From assembly GCF_014217855.1 (NCBI RefSeq), contig NZ_CP059059.1:992001-1056000 (forward strand): a DNA stretch of 64,000 bases, in the 5' to 3' direction. Below the pieces are notes generated by a model. That model did not search any database and was not told the origin of the DNA. It saw only the letters and a program-made list of their open reading frames with translations. Made by a program: the position numbers and the translations under genes. This stretch comes from Synechococcus sp. HK01-R. GTDB lineage: Bacteria > Cyanobacteriota > Cyanobacteriia > PCC-6307 > Cyanobiaceae. This document shows positions 1-9,686 of the stretch, piece by piece. Positions within the stretch are counted from its first letter, which is position 1, and every line of letters starts with the position of its first letter.

Positions 1-1446
<1,446 letters not shown>

Positions 1447-1451
1447 CGGCG

Positions 1452-2267
1452 ATGGCCATGGCACGTTCAGTGGTGGCGGTTCCAGCCCGCCTGGCTTCTT
1501 CGCGGTTGCCCGACAAGGTGCTGGCAGACATCGGAGGTAAGCCGATGATTCAGCGGGTTTTGGAGCAGTGCGCCAAGGCAGCCGGGCCGGCCACCGTGGT
1601 GCTCTGCACCGATAGTGAACGGCTTCAGGGTCTGGCCGAGGCCTGGGGCTTTCCTGTCTTGATGACATCAGAAGCGTGCAGTTCCGGCAGCGAGCGGATT
1701 GCTTCTGTCGCTGATCAGTTGGTCGCCCTGGCTTGGGATGAGCAGCCTGACGGCTGGGATGCCACCACCCGTGACCAGCGGCTGTCATCCACGGCGGTGA
1801 TCAATGTGCAGGGGGATCAGCCGTTCCTGGATCCGGCCGTGGTGACCGCCATGGTGGCGGAATTCTCCCGTCGGGATCCGGTCCCTGCGGTGGTGACGCC
1901 GGTGTATCGACTGCAGCCGGACACGATCCACAACCCCGCTGTGGTGAAGACCCTTCTGGCCCATGACGGCCGTGCTCTTTATTTCTCCCGCTCGGCCATC
2001 CCCCATGTGAGGGATGTGGATCCTGCCGACTGGCATCGGCACTCCCCCTATTGGGGCCATGTGGGCATGTATGGCTTCCGCGGCGATGTGCTCGCTGGCT
2101 GGGACCAGTTGCCTGCTTCACCCCTGGAGGATTTGGAGCGGCTGGAGCAGTTGCGTCTGCTCGAAGCGGGGCACACGATCGCCACCTTCCGCGTGGAGGG
2201 CACGTCTCTGTCAGTCGATACGGCAGAGCAGTTGGAGGAAGCCAGGCGGATGGCAGGGGGGGCCTAG
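1452..2267 (+). CDS. kdsB: CMP-Kdo synthetase (3-deoxy-manno-octulosonate cytidylyltransferase)
   Basis: Activates Kdo with CTP to CMP-Kdo, the donor for Kdo transferases. The 271-residue protein has the nucleotide-binding start PARLASSRLPDK (residues 11-22), CTDSER, SGSERI, the metal-binding NVQGDQPFLDP (118-128) and HVGMYGFR. It is slightly longer than the usual 245-255 residues because of an extra stretch around residues 94-112. It follows the glycosyltransferase by 6 bp. Its stop overlaps the stop of the convergent sulfotransferase gene by 4 bp. Confidence 0.95.
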   Translation: MAMARSVVAVPARLASSRLPDKVLADIGGKPMIQRVLEQCAKAAGPATVVLCTDSERLQGLAEAWGFPVLMTSEACSSGSERIASVADQLVALAWDEQPDGWDATTRDQRLSSTAVINVQGDQPFLDPAVVTAMVAEFSRRDPVPAVVTPVYRLQPDTIHNPAVVKTLLAHDGRALYFSRSAIPHVRDVDPADWHRHSPYWGHVGMYGFRGDVLAGWDQLPASPLEDLERLEQLRLLEAGHTIATFRVEGTSLSVDTAEQLEEARRMAGGA

Positions 2268-3136
2268 GTCTGACACCAGCGGCTGGCGGTCGGCCAGAGC
2301 TGCTCCAGGTTCGCGTTTGGCAGCACCCTGCGGACCGTCCTCAGATCTTCCGCGAGCTGCTCCCCCAGTTGAGCCAGGAGCTGCTCAGGGATTGGGTTGG
2401 CAGTGGCGCTCACATTCACCTTCTCGCTCCAGGCTGGTTCCAGATACGGGATCTCCAAAAAGCGGCACAGATTGGCGTAGCTGGTGGGGGTGAACAGGGT
2501 TTCGAACAGGCCGATGAAACACTCCTCCAGTCCAAAGGTCTGCTGGAGTGCTTCTAGGGTCTGGGCGTAATTGCTGCGCAGCCCGCGGCCTTTATTGATG
2601 CGTCGGCGCAGGGCGGCCTGCTCCGACTCGGCATCGCGCTGGCCCAGTTTGCGCAGCTTCATGCGTTGGCTGGAGATGATCCGTTCGATCGGATCGCGCA
2701 TCAGGAAGACGGGGCGCACGGGAACCCCCCGCTGCTGAAAACCGCGCTTGATTTCCCCTAGGGCGTCGGCGCTCAGCAGGGCGTAGGAGGGGGTGATGTC
2801 GCCGGTGAGGCAGACCTTCCGACCAGGCCGGTGGGGGCGCCTCAGCAGCCAGGTGAAGTAGTCGTAATAGAGGCCAGGGCTGCGGATGAAGCACTGGCGG
2901 AGCCAGGTGCGTGGCTGCACCCAGCTGCGGGGCCGTCGCAGCTCCATGGGAACCTGCCGAAAGCGGGCCAGTTCCGGCACTGTTCGGGCGTCATGAACGT
3001 GATACTCCTTCAAGACGCCGAAATCGGCATCCTTGCGGTTGTGCAGCTGCTGATGCAGCCAGGTAGTGCCCGCCTTCTGGGCACCCACTCCGAGCAGAAA
3101 CACTCCTGGACCGTCTGGAGAGCCAGTCTTAGTCAT
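2264..3136 (-). CDS. Sulfotransferase family protein (PAPS-dependent)
   Basis: A 290-residue putative sulfotransferase. The 5'-phosphosulfate loop is clear near the N-terminus: GVGAQKAGTTWLHQQL (residues 16-31) with the conserved Lys and Thr pair. A 3'-phosphate-binding segment, MRDPIERIISS, lies mid-protein. The ATG at 3136 is inside the end of kdsC, giving an 8-bp ATGACTAA overlap that implies translational coupling; a longer open frame starting further upstream only overlaps kdsC. The position in the Kdo gene block suggests that it sulfates a carbohydrate, but the substrate is not visible in the sequence. Confidence 0.8.
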   Translation of the reverse strand: MTKTGSPDGPGVFLLGVGAQKAGTTWLHQQLHNRKDADFGVLKEYHVHDARTVPELARFRQVPMELRRPRSWVQPRTWLRQCFIRSPGLYYDYFTWLLRRPHRPGRKVCLTGDITPSYALLSADALGEIKRGFQQRGVPVRPVFLMRDPIERIISSQRMKLRKLGQRDAESEQAALRRRINKGRGLRSNYAQTLEALQQTFGLEECFIGLFETLFTPTSYANLCRFLEIPYLEPAWSEKVNVSATANPIPEQLLAQLGEQLAEDLRTVRRVLPNANLEQLWPTASRWCQT

Positions 3137-3731
3137 TGCGATCCCTCCAGCCTTGGCGGCGCAGGGTCTGCCAGTCGCCCCGGGCCTGCAGGATCCGTTC
3201 CGCCAGCTCGCGCACGGCGCCATGGCCGCCACGCCGGCGAAGTACAGCGTCGGCCTGGCGGCGCAGGGGGCGGCAGGCATCGGCTGGGGCCAGCAGAAGT
3301 CGCACCTGGGCGCGCACGGCCAGATCGTTCAGGTCATCCCCCACAAAGGCTGTGCTCGCAGGGCTCACCTGCAAGTGCCGCTGCAGGGCCTCCAGGGCCA
3401 CGGGCTTGTCCTTGATTCCCACCAGGCAATGCTCAATGCCCAGCTGCCGCGCCCGCACCTCGGTGGCACCTCCGCGGCCGCCACTGAGAAAGGCCAGTTG
3501 AAGTCCGGACTGCTGGAGCAGGCGAAGGCCGAGCCCATCGCGCACATCGAAGCGCTTCTGCAGGACACCCTCAGGATCAAACCAGAGGCCGCCGTCGGTG
3601 AGGACCCCATCCACATCCAGCACCAAGAGTTTCAGCGCCGCCAGGCTGGAGCGCTGGCGCTGCCATTGCCATTCGCGCAGGACTGCTCGCATCAGTTCAT
3701 CCTCAGGCCAGGCCGGCCTGGACCAGGTCAT
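3129..3731 (-). CDS. kdsC: Kdo-8-phosphate phosphatase (HAD family)
   Basis: Removes phosphate from Kdo-8-P to give free Kdo. It is a compact 200-residue HAD phosphatase: motif I is DVDGVLTDGG (residues 39-48, nucleophile Asp39), motif II lies in FLSGG, and motif IV is VGDDLNDLAV (130-139). There is no cap domain, as in other KdsC tetramers. The N-terminus overlaps the end of kdsD by 29 bp; an in-frame ATG at 3692 is an alternative start. Its stop overlaps the sulfotransferase start, so kdsD-kdsC-sulfotransferase reads as one transcript. Confidence 0.92.
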   Translation of the reverse strand: MTWSRPAWPEDELMRAVLREWQWQRQRSSLAALKLLVLDVDGVLTDGGLWFDPEGVLQKRFDVRDGLGLRLLQQSGLQLAFLSGGRGGATEVRARQLGIEHCLVGIKDKPVALEALQRHLQVSPASTAFVGDDLNDLAVRAQVRLLLAPADACRPLRRQADAVLRRRGGHGAVRELAERILQARGDWQTLRRQGWRDRND

Positions 3732-4704
3732 GGAGCCGCAGCAGCCCTTGCAACTGGCCGCTGGTGTTGATCACCGGCAACACAGAAATCGGCTTGCGTT
3801 GGTTGTGCTCCATGGTCTGGATCGCTTCCACCGCCAGTCGTTCGGCGCTCACCGTGATCGGATCGACGGTCATGAGGTCGGCGGCCGTCAGGCTGGCCCA
3901 GCTCTCACTGCCGTGGTCGCGCAGGGCGCGCCGCAGGTCACCGTCGGTGATGAGCCCGATCAGCCTGCCGGCCTGAGCGGGGTCCTCCACCCAGCCGCTG
4001 CCGATTGCGCCTTGGGTTAGGCGACCAATCACCTCCGGCAATGGGGTCCCTGGTTGCAGGGGTGGCAGCTGGGCTGCGGGCACCATCAGGTCGGCCACGG
4101 TCATCGTGAGCTGTTTGCCCAGGGATCCGGCCGGGTGATTGAGGGCGAAATCAGCCGGCGAGATCCCGCGCCGCTCCATCCAAACCGCGGCGAGGGCATC
4201 GCCGATCGCCATCGCCACCGCCGTGCTGGCCGTGGGGGCGAGGTTGAGGGGGCAGACCTCCCGATCCACCGAGGCTTCCAGCACTACATCGCTTCCCTGC
4301 GCCAGGGGCGACGCGGCACGGCCCACCAGCGCGATTCGGGCGGTTCCGCGCCGCTTTAGGTGGGGCAGAACTTCCAGCAGTTCGCTGGTTTCGCCGCTGT
4401 TGGAGAGCAGCAGGCACACGTCATCGGGAGCCACGACGCCTAGATCGCCATGGAGGGCATCGAGGGGGTTGAGGTAGAGCGCCATCAGCCCGATCGAGGA
4501 GAAGGTGGCCGCGATCTTGCGCGCCACGATGCCGCTCTTGCCGACGCCAGTGATCACCAACTTGGCCTTGCGGTCGGCGCAGCGCTCGAGCAGGGCCAGG
4601 GCTCCTTCCACCTGGTCGCTGCTCAGCCGTTCAGCGGCCGCGGCGATCGCGGCCGCCTCTTCTTGCAGGCAGCGGGTGAGTGCGGACACGCGAGCGGCCT
4701 CCAA
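3703..4704 (-). CDS. kdsD: Arabinose-5-phosphate isomerase (KpsF/GutQ family, SIS plus two CBS domains)
   Basis: Converts ribulose-5-phosphate to arabinose-5-phosphate, the first committed step towards Kdo. The 333-residue protein has an N-terminal SIS domain (about residues 35-180) with VITGVGKSGIVARKIAATF and LLLSNSGETSELL. Two CBS repeats follow (about 205-330), ending in a HDLVQAG tail typical of the family. Its stop region overlaps kdsC by 29 bp. The start is close to and divergent from the O-antigen-ligase-like gene. Length and domain order match full-length KdsD. Confidence 0.95.
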   Translation of the reverse strand: MEAARVSALTRCLQEEAAAIAAAAERLSSDQVEGALALLERCADRKAKLVITGVGKSGIVARKIAATFSSIGLMALYLNPLDALHGDLGVVAPDDVCLLLSNSGETSELLEVLPHLKRRGTARIALVGRAASPLAQGSDVVLEASVDREVCPLNLAPTASTAVAMAIGDALAAVWMERRGISPADFALNHPAGSLGKQLTMTVADLMVPAAQLPPLQPGTPLPEVIGRLTQGAIGSGWVEDPAQAGRLIGLITDGDLRRALRDHGSESWASLTAADLMTVDPITVSAERLAVEAIQTMEHNQRKPISVLPVINTSGQLQGLLRLHDLVQAGLA

Positions 4705-4766
4705 TTGAGCGCATTCTCAACCATGCCGGGTCTGTCAGGCTGGAGGGCCTTCTGAGGTTGCCGGGG

Positions 4767-6020
4767 GTGCTGAGCCAGATCAGAACGTTTGTTGGCTCCC
4801 CCTGGCTGGATGCCCTGCTGCCCCTGTCGCTGCTGGGTCTGGCGCTGGAACGCAGCGAGGATCCTGCTGGCATGGTCTGGCTGCTGGCCCTTTGGTGTGG
4901 CCTCAAGTTTGCGTCCCGGCTCCCTGCTCAGCCGGCTTATGGGGTGTTGATCGGTGTGCTGATGGTCAGCCTCAGCGCCGTGCTGCATCCCCTGAGCCTG
5001 TCGTCACCAGCGGATCTGATCTTGGTGCTGCTGGCGTTCGCCGCAGGTCTGCAGCAGTCCGGCAGCCAATGGCGCATCGCCCTCTGGATGCTGCTCTGCG
5101 GCGTGCTGGTGTCGTTGCCCTTCATTGCCTGGGATCGCAGCAACGGCAATCTGGCTCTGATTCCCTTGGAGGCGCTTCGGGAGGGACTACCGGAACAAGC
5201 CGTGCGGATTCAGAAGATCACCATCAATCGCTCGGGTTATCTCTTCGGTCTGTTCAGCCTGATCGGCTATGGCTTAGCCCGTAAGGAGTCTTGTCCACGG
5301 CTGGCCTGGCTCGCCGCTGCTGGTGGTGCTCTGGCTTACCTGCTCGCCTTCGCCACTGGATCACGCGCTGCGGCAGCCTTTCCGCTTGTGGCGGTGTTGC
5401 TCTGCGAGCTCTGCTGGCGCCATCGGCTGTGGGTCGCGCGCCGGTCAGGTTGGCTGGCCAGCATGGTCCTGGTGCTGGCCTTGGCCTTCAATCTGCTGCT
5501 CTACGTCCCGTTGAGTCCACTGGCCAATCGCAATCCGAGCGATGCCGGGCGAGCCAGCGTCGCTCAGTGTTTCGTTCGGGAGTCCTTGCGTTCTGGTGCC
5601 GACCTCTTCTCAGGCAGCGGCTTTGATCGCCGTTCGGATCGCTGTCTGGCGATCACGGCTGCGATTCCCGGTCGTGATCGGGGCATTCCCCATGCGCATA
5701 ACGCCTTCCTCCAGGTTCTTGCCGATCAGGGGGCATTGACGCTGACCCTGCTGATCGTGGTGCTCTGGTGTTCTCTGCAGCGTCTACTGGCTGGCTTGGT
5801 TGGCGCCGATGGTGCGATCGCCTTCGTCGGTCTGGCTTGTTTGTCGTTCATGGTGAGTTCGTCTCTGGTGGAGTCGACCCTGATCAAGACCTCCCTGCAG
5901 CAGGTGGTCAGTGGTTATTTGCTTGCGATCGCCTGGAGGCGTTCGCCAGGGTCACCGCAAGGGGGATCTCAAGCGCCAGAGCTGGCGGCCTCGACGGACT
6001 CCCATACCATCGACCCATGA
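4767..6020 (+). CDS. O-antigen-ligase-like polytopic membrane protein
   Basis: About 417 residues, mostly hydrophobic, with many predicted membrane helices and a large loop near residues 245-320 carrying charged residues and HAHNAFLQVLADQG. A loop His followed by hydrophobic helices is typical of Wzy_C/WaaL proteins, which join or polymerise lipid-linked glycans outside the plasma membrane. The start is uncertain: the frame is open back to 4680, which overlaps the divergent kdsD. The GTG at 4767 was chosen because a GAGG lies nine bases upstream and the first helix follows. The stop overlaps the uvrD start (ATGA). The position beside the Kdo genes supports a role in surface polysaccharide. 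Confidence 0.7.
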   Translation: MLSQIRTFVGSPWLDALLPLSLLGLALERSEDPAGMVWLLALWCGLKFASRLPAQPAYGVLIGVLMVSLSAVLHPLSLSSPADLILVLLAFAAGLQQSGSQWRIALWMLLCGVLVSLPFIAWDRSNGNLALIPLEALREGLPEQAVRIQKITINRSGYLFGLFSLIGYGLARKESCPRLAWLAAAGGALAYLLAFATGSRAAAAFPLVAVLLCELCWRHRLWVARRSGWLASMVLVLALAFNLLLYVPLSPLANRNPSDAGRASVAQCFVRESLRSGADLFSGSGFDRRSDRCLAITAAIPGRDRGIPHAHNAFLQVLADQGALTLTLLIVVLWCSLQRLLAGLVGADGAIAFVGLACLSFMVSSSLVESTLIKTSLQQVVSGYLLAIAWRRSPGSPQGGSQAPELAASTDSHTIDP

Positions 6021-8428
6021 GCTTTCTGGCAGGCCTCAACGACGCCCAGCGCCGGGCGGTGGATCACCATGAGGGTCCGCTCTTGGTGGTGGCGGGGGCC
6101 GGTAGCGGCAAGACCCGGGCACTCACCCACAGAATTGCTCATCTGATTGGAGAGCACGGTGCCGATCCGGCCCAGATCCTGGCGGTGACCTTCACCAACA
6201 AGGCGGCCCGGGAGATGAAGGAGCGGCTGGAGCTGCTGCTGGCCCAGCGGTTGGCGCAGAGCCAGTTCGGCCAGCCCTGGAGCACCCTGCCAGCTGTCGA
6301 GCAGCGGCAGTTGCGCAGTCGCATTTATCGGGAGGTGACCAAGGAGCTGTGGATCGGCACCTTCCATGCTCTGTTCGCGCGCATGCTGCGCTTCGACATC
6401 GACAAGTTCAAGGATGCGGAGGGCCTGACCTGGACCAAGCAGTTCTCCATCTATGACGAGAACGATGCCCAGAGCCTGGTGAAGGAGATCGTCACCCAGG
6501 AATTGCAGCTGGATCCCAAGCGGTTTGATCCCAAGAAAACGCGATGGGCGATCAGCAATGCCAAAAACCAGGGTTGGCTGCCGGATGATCTGGAGGCCAA
6601 TGCCGAGGGGCAGCGGGGCAAGCTCACCGCCGATGTCTATCGGCGCTACCGCAAAGCGCTGGCGGCGAACAATGCGCTCGATTTCGATGATCTGCTGTTG
6701 CTCCCGGTGCAGCTGCTCCAGCAGAACGAACAAGTGCGCGCCTACTGGCACCGGCGCTTCCGGCATGTGCTTGTGGATGAGTACCAAGACACCAATCGCA
6801 CCCAATACGAACTGATCAAGCTGCTGGTGACCGATGGCCTCGATCCTCAGGTTTACGACAACTGGAGCGGTCGCTCGGTGTTTGTGGTGGGCGATGCCGA
6901 CCAGAGCATCTACAGCTTCCGGGCCGCCGATTTCACGATCCTGATGGGTTTTCAGGACGACTTCGGCGACAAGGCCCCCGATGACAGCACCCGCACGATG
7001 GTGAAGCTGGAGGAGAACTACCGCTCGACGGCCACGATCTTGGAGGCGGCCAATGCCCTGATCGCTCACAACAGCGAGCGGATCGACAAGGTGCTGCGGC
7101 CCACTCGGGGCGAGGGTGAGCTGATTGCGCTCACCCGCTGCGATGACGAGATCGCGGAAGCGGAGGCGGTGGTGCATCGGCTGCGGATGATGGAAGCGGC
7201 CAATCCGGAGTTGAGCTGGCGCGACATGGCGGTGCTGTACCGCACCAATGCCCAGTCGCGGGCGATCGAGGAGTCGTTGGTGCGTTGGCGAATTCCCTAT
7301 GTCGTGGTGGGCGGCCTGCGCTTCTACGACCGGAGGGAGATCAAGGATCTGCTCGCCTATCTGCGCCTGTTGATCAATCCAGCTGACACCGTCAGCCTGT
7401 TGCGGGTGGTGAACGTGCCCAAGCGGGGGATCGGCAAGACCACGATTCAACGGCTCACCGACGCGGCCAATCAGCTGGGGATTCCCCTCTGGGATGTGGT
7501 GAGTGACCCTGAGGCGGTGCGCTCCCTTGGGGGGCGTTCCGCCAAGGGGCTGCTCCAGTTCTGCGAGCTGATCCAGGGCCTCAAGGACCGGATCCATGAC
7601 GCCGCTCCGTCGGAGCTGATCCAGACGGTGATGGAGACCAGTGGGTATGTGAGCGAGCTGATCGCCGAGGGCACCGACGAGGCGGAGGAGCGGCGACGCA
7701 ACCTGCAGGAACTGGTGAATGCGGCGCTGCAGTATCAGGAGGAGAACGACGAAGGCGATCTGGAGGGCTTTCTTGCCTCTGCCGCCCTGGCCAGTGATGC
7801 CGACAGCAAGGACACCGCCGCCGATCGGGTGACCTTGATGACCCTCCACAGCAGTAAGGGTCTGGAGTTTCCGGTGGTGTGTCTGGTGGGTCTGGAGCAG
7901 GGCCTGTTCCCCAGCTATCGCTCGTTGGATGATCCGGCGTCGCTGGAAGAGGAGCGTCGCCTTTGCTATGTGGGCATCACCCGGGCGAAGGAGCGCTTAT
8001 TTCTTTCCCATGCCAGTGAGCGTCGCCTCTGGGGTGGGATGCGTGAGCCGGCGGTGCCGAGCGTGTTTCTGTCTGAGTTGCCGGAAGCGCTGGTGCAGGG
8101 GGAGATTCCCCGTTCAGGCGGAGCGGCGTTGCGGCGAGAGCAGCGGCTCGACCGCCTCACCCGCGTGGATCGCGACGACTCCCGCAGGGTGGCGGCTGCG
8201 GGTTCCGCCGGTGCCCCTGCCAATGCGGTGCGCAGGCGCCAGGCCGGTCCGGCACCGGGCAAGAGCTGGAGTGTCGGCGACCGGGTGATGCACGCCAGCT
8301 TTGGGGAGGGAGAGATCACCCACACCTTTGGTAGCGGGGAGAAGGTGTCGATTGCGGTGAAATTTGCCGGGATGGGGCCCAAGATCCTCGATCCGCGCCT
8401 GGCGCCGATCGAGCCGGCCGGGAGCTGA
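6017..8428 (+). CDS. pcrA: UvrD/PcrA-type superfamily 1 DNA helicase
   Basis: ATP-dependent 3'-5' DNA helicase for repair and replication-conflict removal. The 803-residue protein has all SF1A motifs: motif Q in LNDAQRRAV, Walker A GAGSGKT (27-33), TFTNKAAREM, Walker B VDEYQDTNR (about 253-261), GDADQSIYSFR, YRTNAQSR, LMTLHSSKGLEFPVV and VGITRAKERL. The C-terminus is basic with a PcrA/UvrD-like tail, VGDRVMHASFGEGEI, proposed in other species to bind RNA polymerase. The ATG at 6017 overlaps the preceding stop by 4 bp; the open frame upstream (to 5768) lies inside the ligase-like gene and was not used. Confidence 0.95.
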   Translation: MSFLAGLNDAQRRAVDHHEGPLLVVAGAGSGKTRALTHRIAHLIGEHGADPAQILAVTFTNKAAREMKERLELLLAQRLAQSQFGQPWSTLPAVEQRQLRSRIYREVTKELWIGTFHALFARMLRFDIDKFKDAEGLTWTKQFSIYDENDAQSLVKEIVTQELQLDPKRFDPKKTRWAISNAKNQGWLPDDLEANAEGQRGKLTADVYRRYRKALAANNALDFDDLLLLPVQLLQQNEQVRAYWHRRFRHVLVDEYQDTNRTQYELIKLLVTDGLDPQVYDNWSGRSVFVVGDADQSIYSFRAADFTILMGFQDDFGDKAPDDSTRTMVKLEENYRSTATILEAANALIAHNSERIDKVLRPTRGEGELIALTRCDDEIAEAEAVVHRLRMMEAANPELSWRDMAVLYRTNAQSRAIEESLVRWRIPYVVVGGLRFYDRREIKDLLAYLRLLINPADTVSLLRVVNVPKRGIGKTTIQRLTDAANQLGIPLWDVVSDPEAVRSLGGRSAKGLLQFCELIQGLKDRIHDAAPSELIQTVMETSGYVSELIAEGTDEAEERRRNLQELVNAALQYQEENDEGDLEGFLASAALASDADSKDTAADRVTLMTLHSSKGLEFPVVCLVGLEQGLFPSYRSLDDPASLEEERRLCYVGITRAKERLFLSHASERRLWGGMREPAVPSVFLSELPEALVQGEIPRSGGAALRREQRLDRLTRVDRDDSRRVAAAGSAGAPANAVRRRQAGPAPGKSWSVGDRVMHASFGEGEITHTFGSGEKVSIAVKFAGMGPKILDPRLAPIEPAGS

Positions 8429-8432
8429 AGCT

Positions 8433-9686
8433 GTGGAGCTCCCCGGCATTCCCCCAGGCTTGCTGGTCACTCTCCAGACCACGGCAGTTGCCAGTGGGAT
8501 CTCACGTCTAGCCCTGGTGGGCGGAGCCGTGCGTGATGCCCTGCTGCACCACGAACACCTGGACCCCTGGCGGGGCCTGCCCGATCTCGACCTGGTGGTG
8601 GAGGGATCGGCGCCGGAACTGGCGATGGCCTTGAGGCGCCTGTGCGGTCATGAACGGGTGCCGGAGCTGCGGGCCCATGGGGCCTATGGCACCGTCGAGC
8701 TGGTGCTGGATGGGGTACTGCTTGATCTGGCCGGAGCGCGTCAGGAGCAGTACCCGGCCCCTGGCTTCAACCCTGTGGTGGAGCCCGGCCCCCTGGAGCG
8801 TGATCTGGAACGTCGCGACTTCACCGTGAATGCAATGGCCCTGGAGCTCCCCCTTCTGGAGGGGGGCGAGCCCCGCTTGTTGGATCCCCATGGTGGCCAG
8901 CAGCATCTCGCCCGTCGAAAGCTGATGTTTCTGCATGCGGGAAGCGTTGCCGATGACCCCACCCGGCTGATCCGGGCGGCCCGCTACGCCGCCCGGTTGG
9001 GGTTTGAACTGGCCCCTGAGGCTTTGGAACAGGTGGGCAGCACCCTGGCGGTCTGGCCCTGGGGGTGGCGACCGGGAGATCCGCCGAACCAGGCGCCGCC
9101 CGCGTTGGCCACCCGCTTGCGCATGGAGCTGGAGTTGTTGCTTGGGAAAGAGCCCTGGCCCGTCGCCCTCGAGCATCTGCAGCATTGGGGTTGCTTGGTG
9201 CTGCTCGATGACGCCCTGCAGGCGGACACTCGTTTGGTCCGACATTGTCATCAGGCCCAACGGCTTGGCGTGCCTTTGCTCACCGCTCTTGTGGCCGCAG
9301 CCTCCGACCCTGTCGCCCTCGCGGCGCGCCTGCAACTGCCCCAGCAGCAGCAGCGTGACCTTGAGGCGTTGGTGGCCATGCGCCACTGGTTGGCCCAGCA
9401 GGAGCGCCAGTCAGGGTTGGCTGGTTGGCGGGCAGCCGAATGGACGCAGGCGTTGGAGGCCCGCGCTGTTCGTCCCGATGTGGCGGCCCTGGCCGTTTGT
9501 GCCCTGCTCAGGGAGGGGGGGGCGACGGCCTGGCGGCCGCTGCTGCGCTGGTGGGGGCGCTGGCGTCATGTCAGTGCCCCGCTGTCGGCGCGCCAGCTGA
9601 TCGCTCAGGGTTGGACGCCAGGGCCTGCCCTCGGGGCTGAACTGGACCGCCAGCGCCTGCAGGCGCTTCGGGCGCAGCAGCGATGA
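8433..9686 (+). CDS. cca: CCA tRNA nucleotidyltransferase
   Basis: Adds or repairs the 3' CCA of tRNAs. The 417-residue protein has the class II nucleotidyltransferase head: GGAVRDALL (residues 30-38), DLDLVVEG with the metal-binding Asp pair (51 and 53), and RRDFTVNAMAL. The linker PTRLIRAARYAARLGF matches the family neck. The start GTG lies 4 bp after the uvrD stop, with GGAG upstream. The only tRNA in this window lacks an encoded CCA, which fits a need for the enzyme. In some bacteria A- and CC-adding activities are split between two paralogues; which type this is cannot be decided here. Confidence 0.88.
   Translation: MELPGIPPGLLVTLQTTAVASGISRLALVGGAVRDALLHHEHLDPWRGLPDLDLVVEGSAPELAMALRRLCGHERVPELRAHGAYGTVELVLDGVLLDLAGARQEQYPAPGFNPVVEPGPLERDLERRDFTVNAMALELPLLEGGEPRLLDPHGGQQHLARRKLMFLHAGSVADDPTRLIRAARYAARLGFELAPEALEQVGSTLAVWPWGWRPGDPPNQAPPALATRLRMELELLLGKEPWPVALEHLQHWGCLVLLDDALQADTRLVRHCHQAQRLGVPLLTALVAAASDPVALAARLQLPQQQQRDLEALVAMRHWLAQQERQSGLAGWRAAEWTQALEARAVRPDVAALAVCALLREGGATAWRPLLRWWGRWRHVSAPLSARQLIAQGWTPGPALGAELDRQRLQALRAQQR

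Noticed and set aside
5969-7849. A 626-codon open frame on the minus strand
   Set aside because: It lies wholly opposite the uvrD/pcrA gene, which has all helicase motifs. The long frame is a by-product of GC-rich codon usage.
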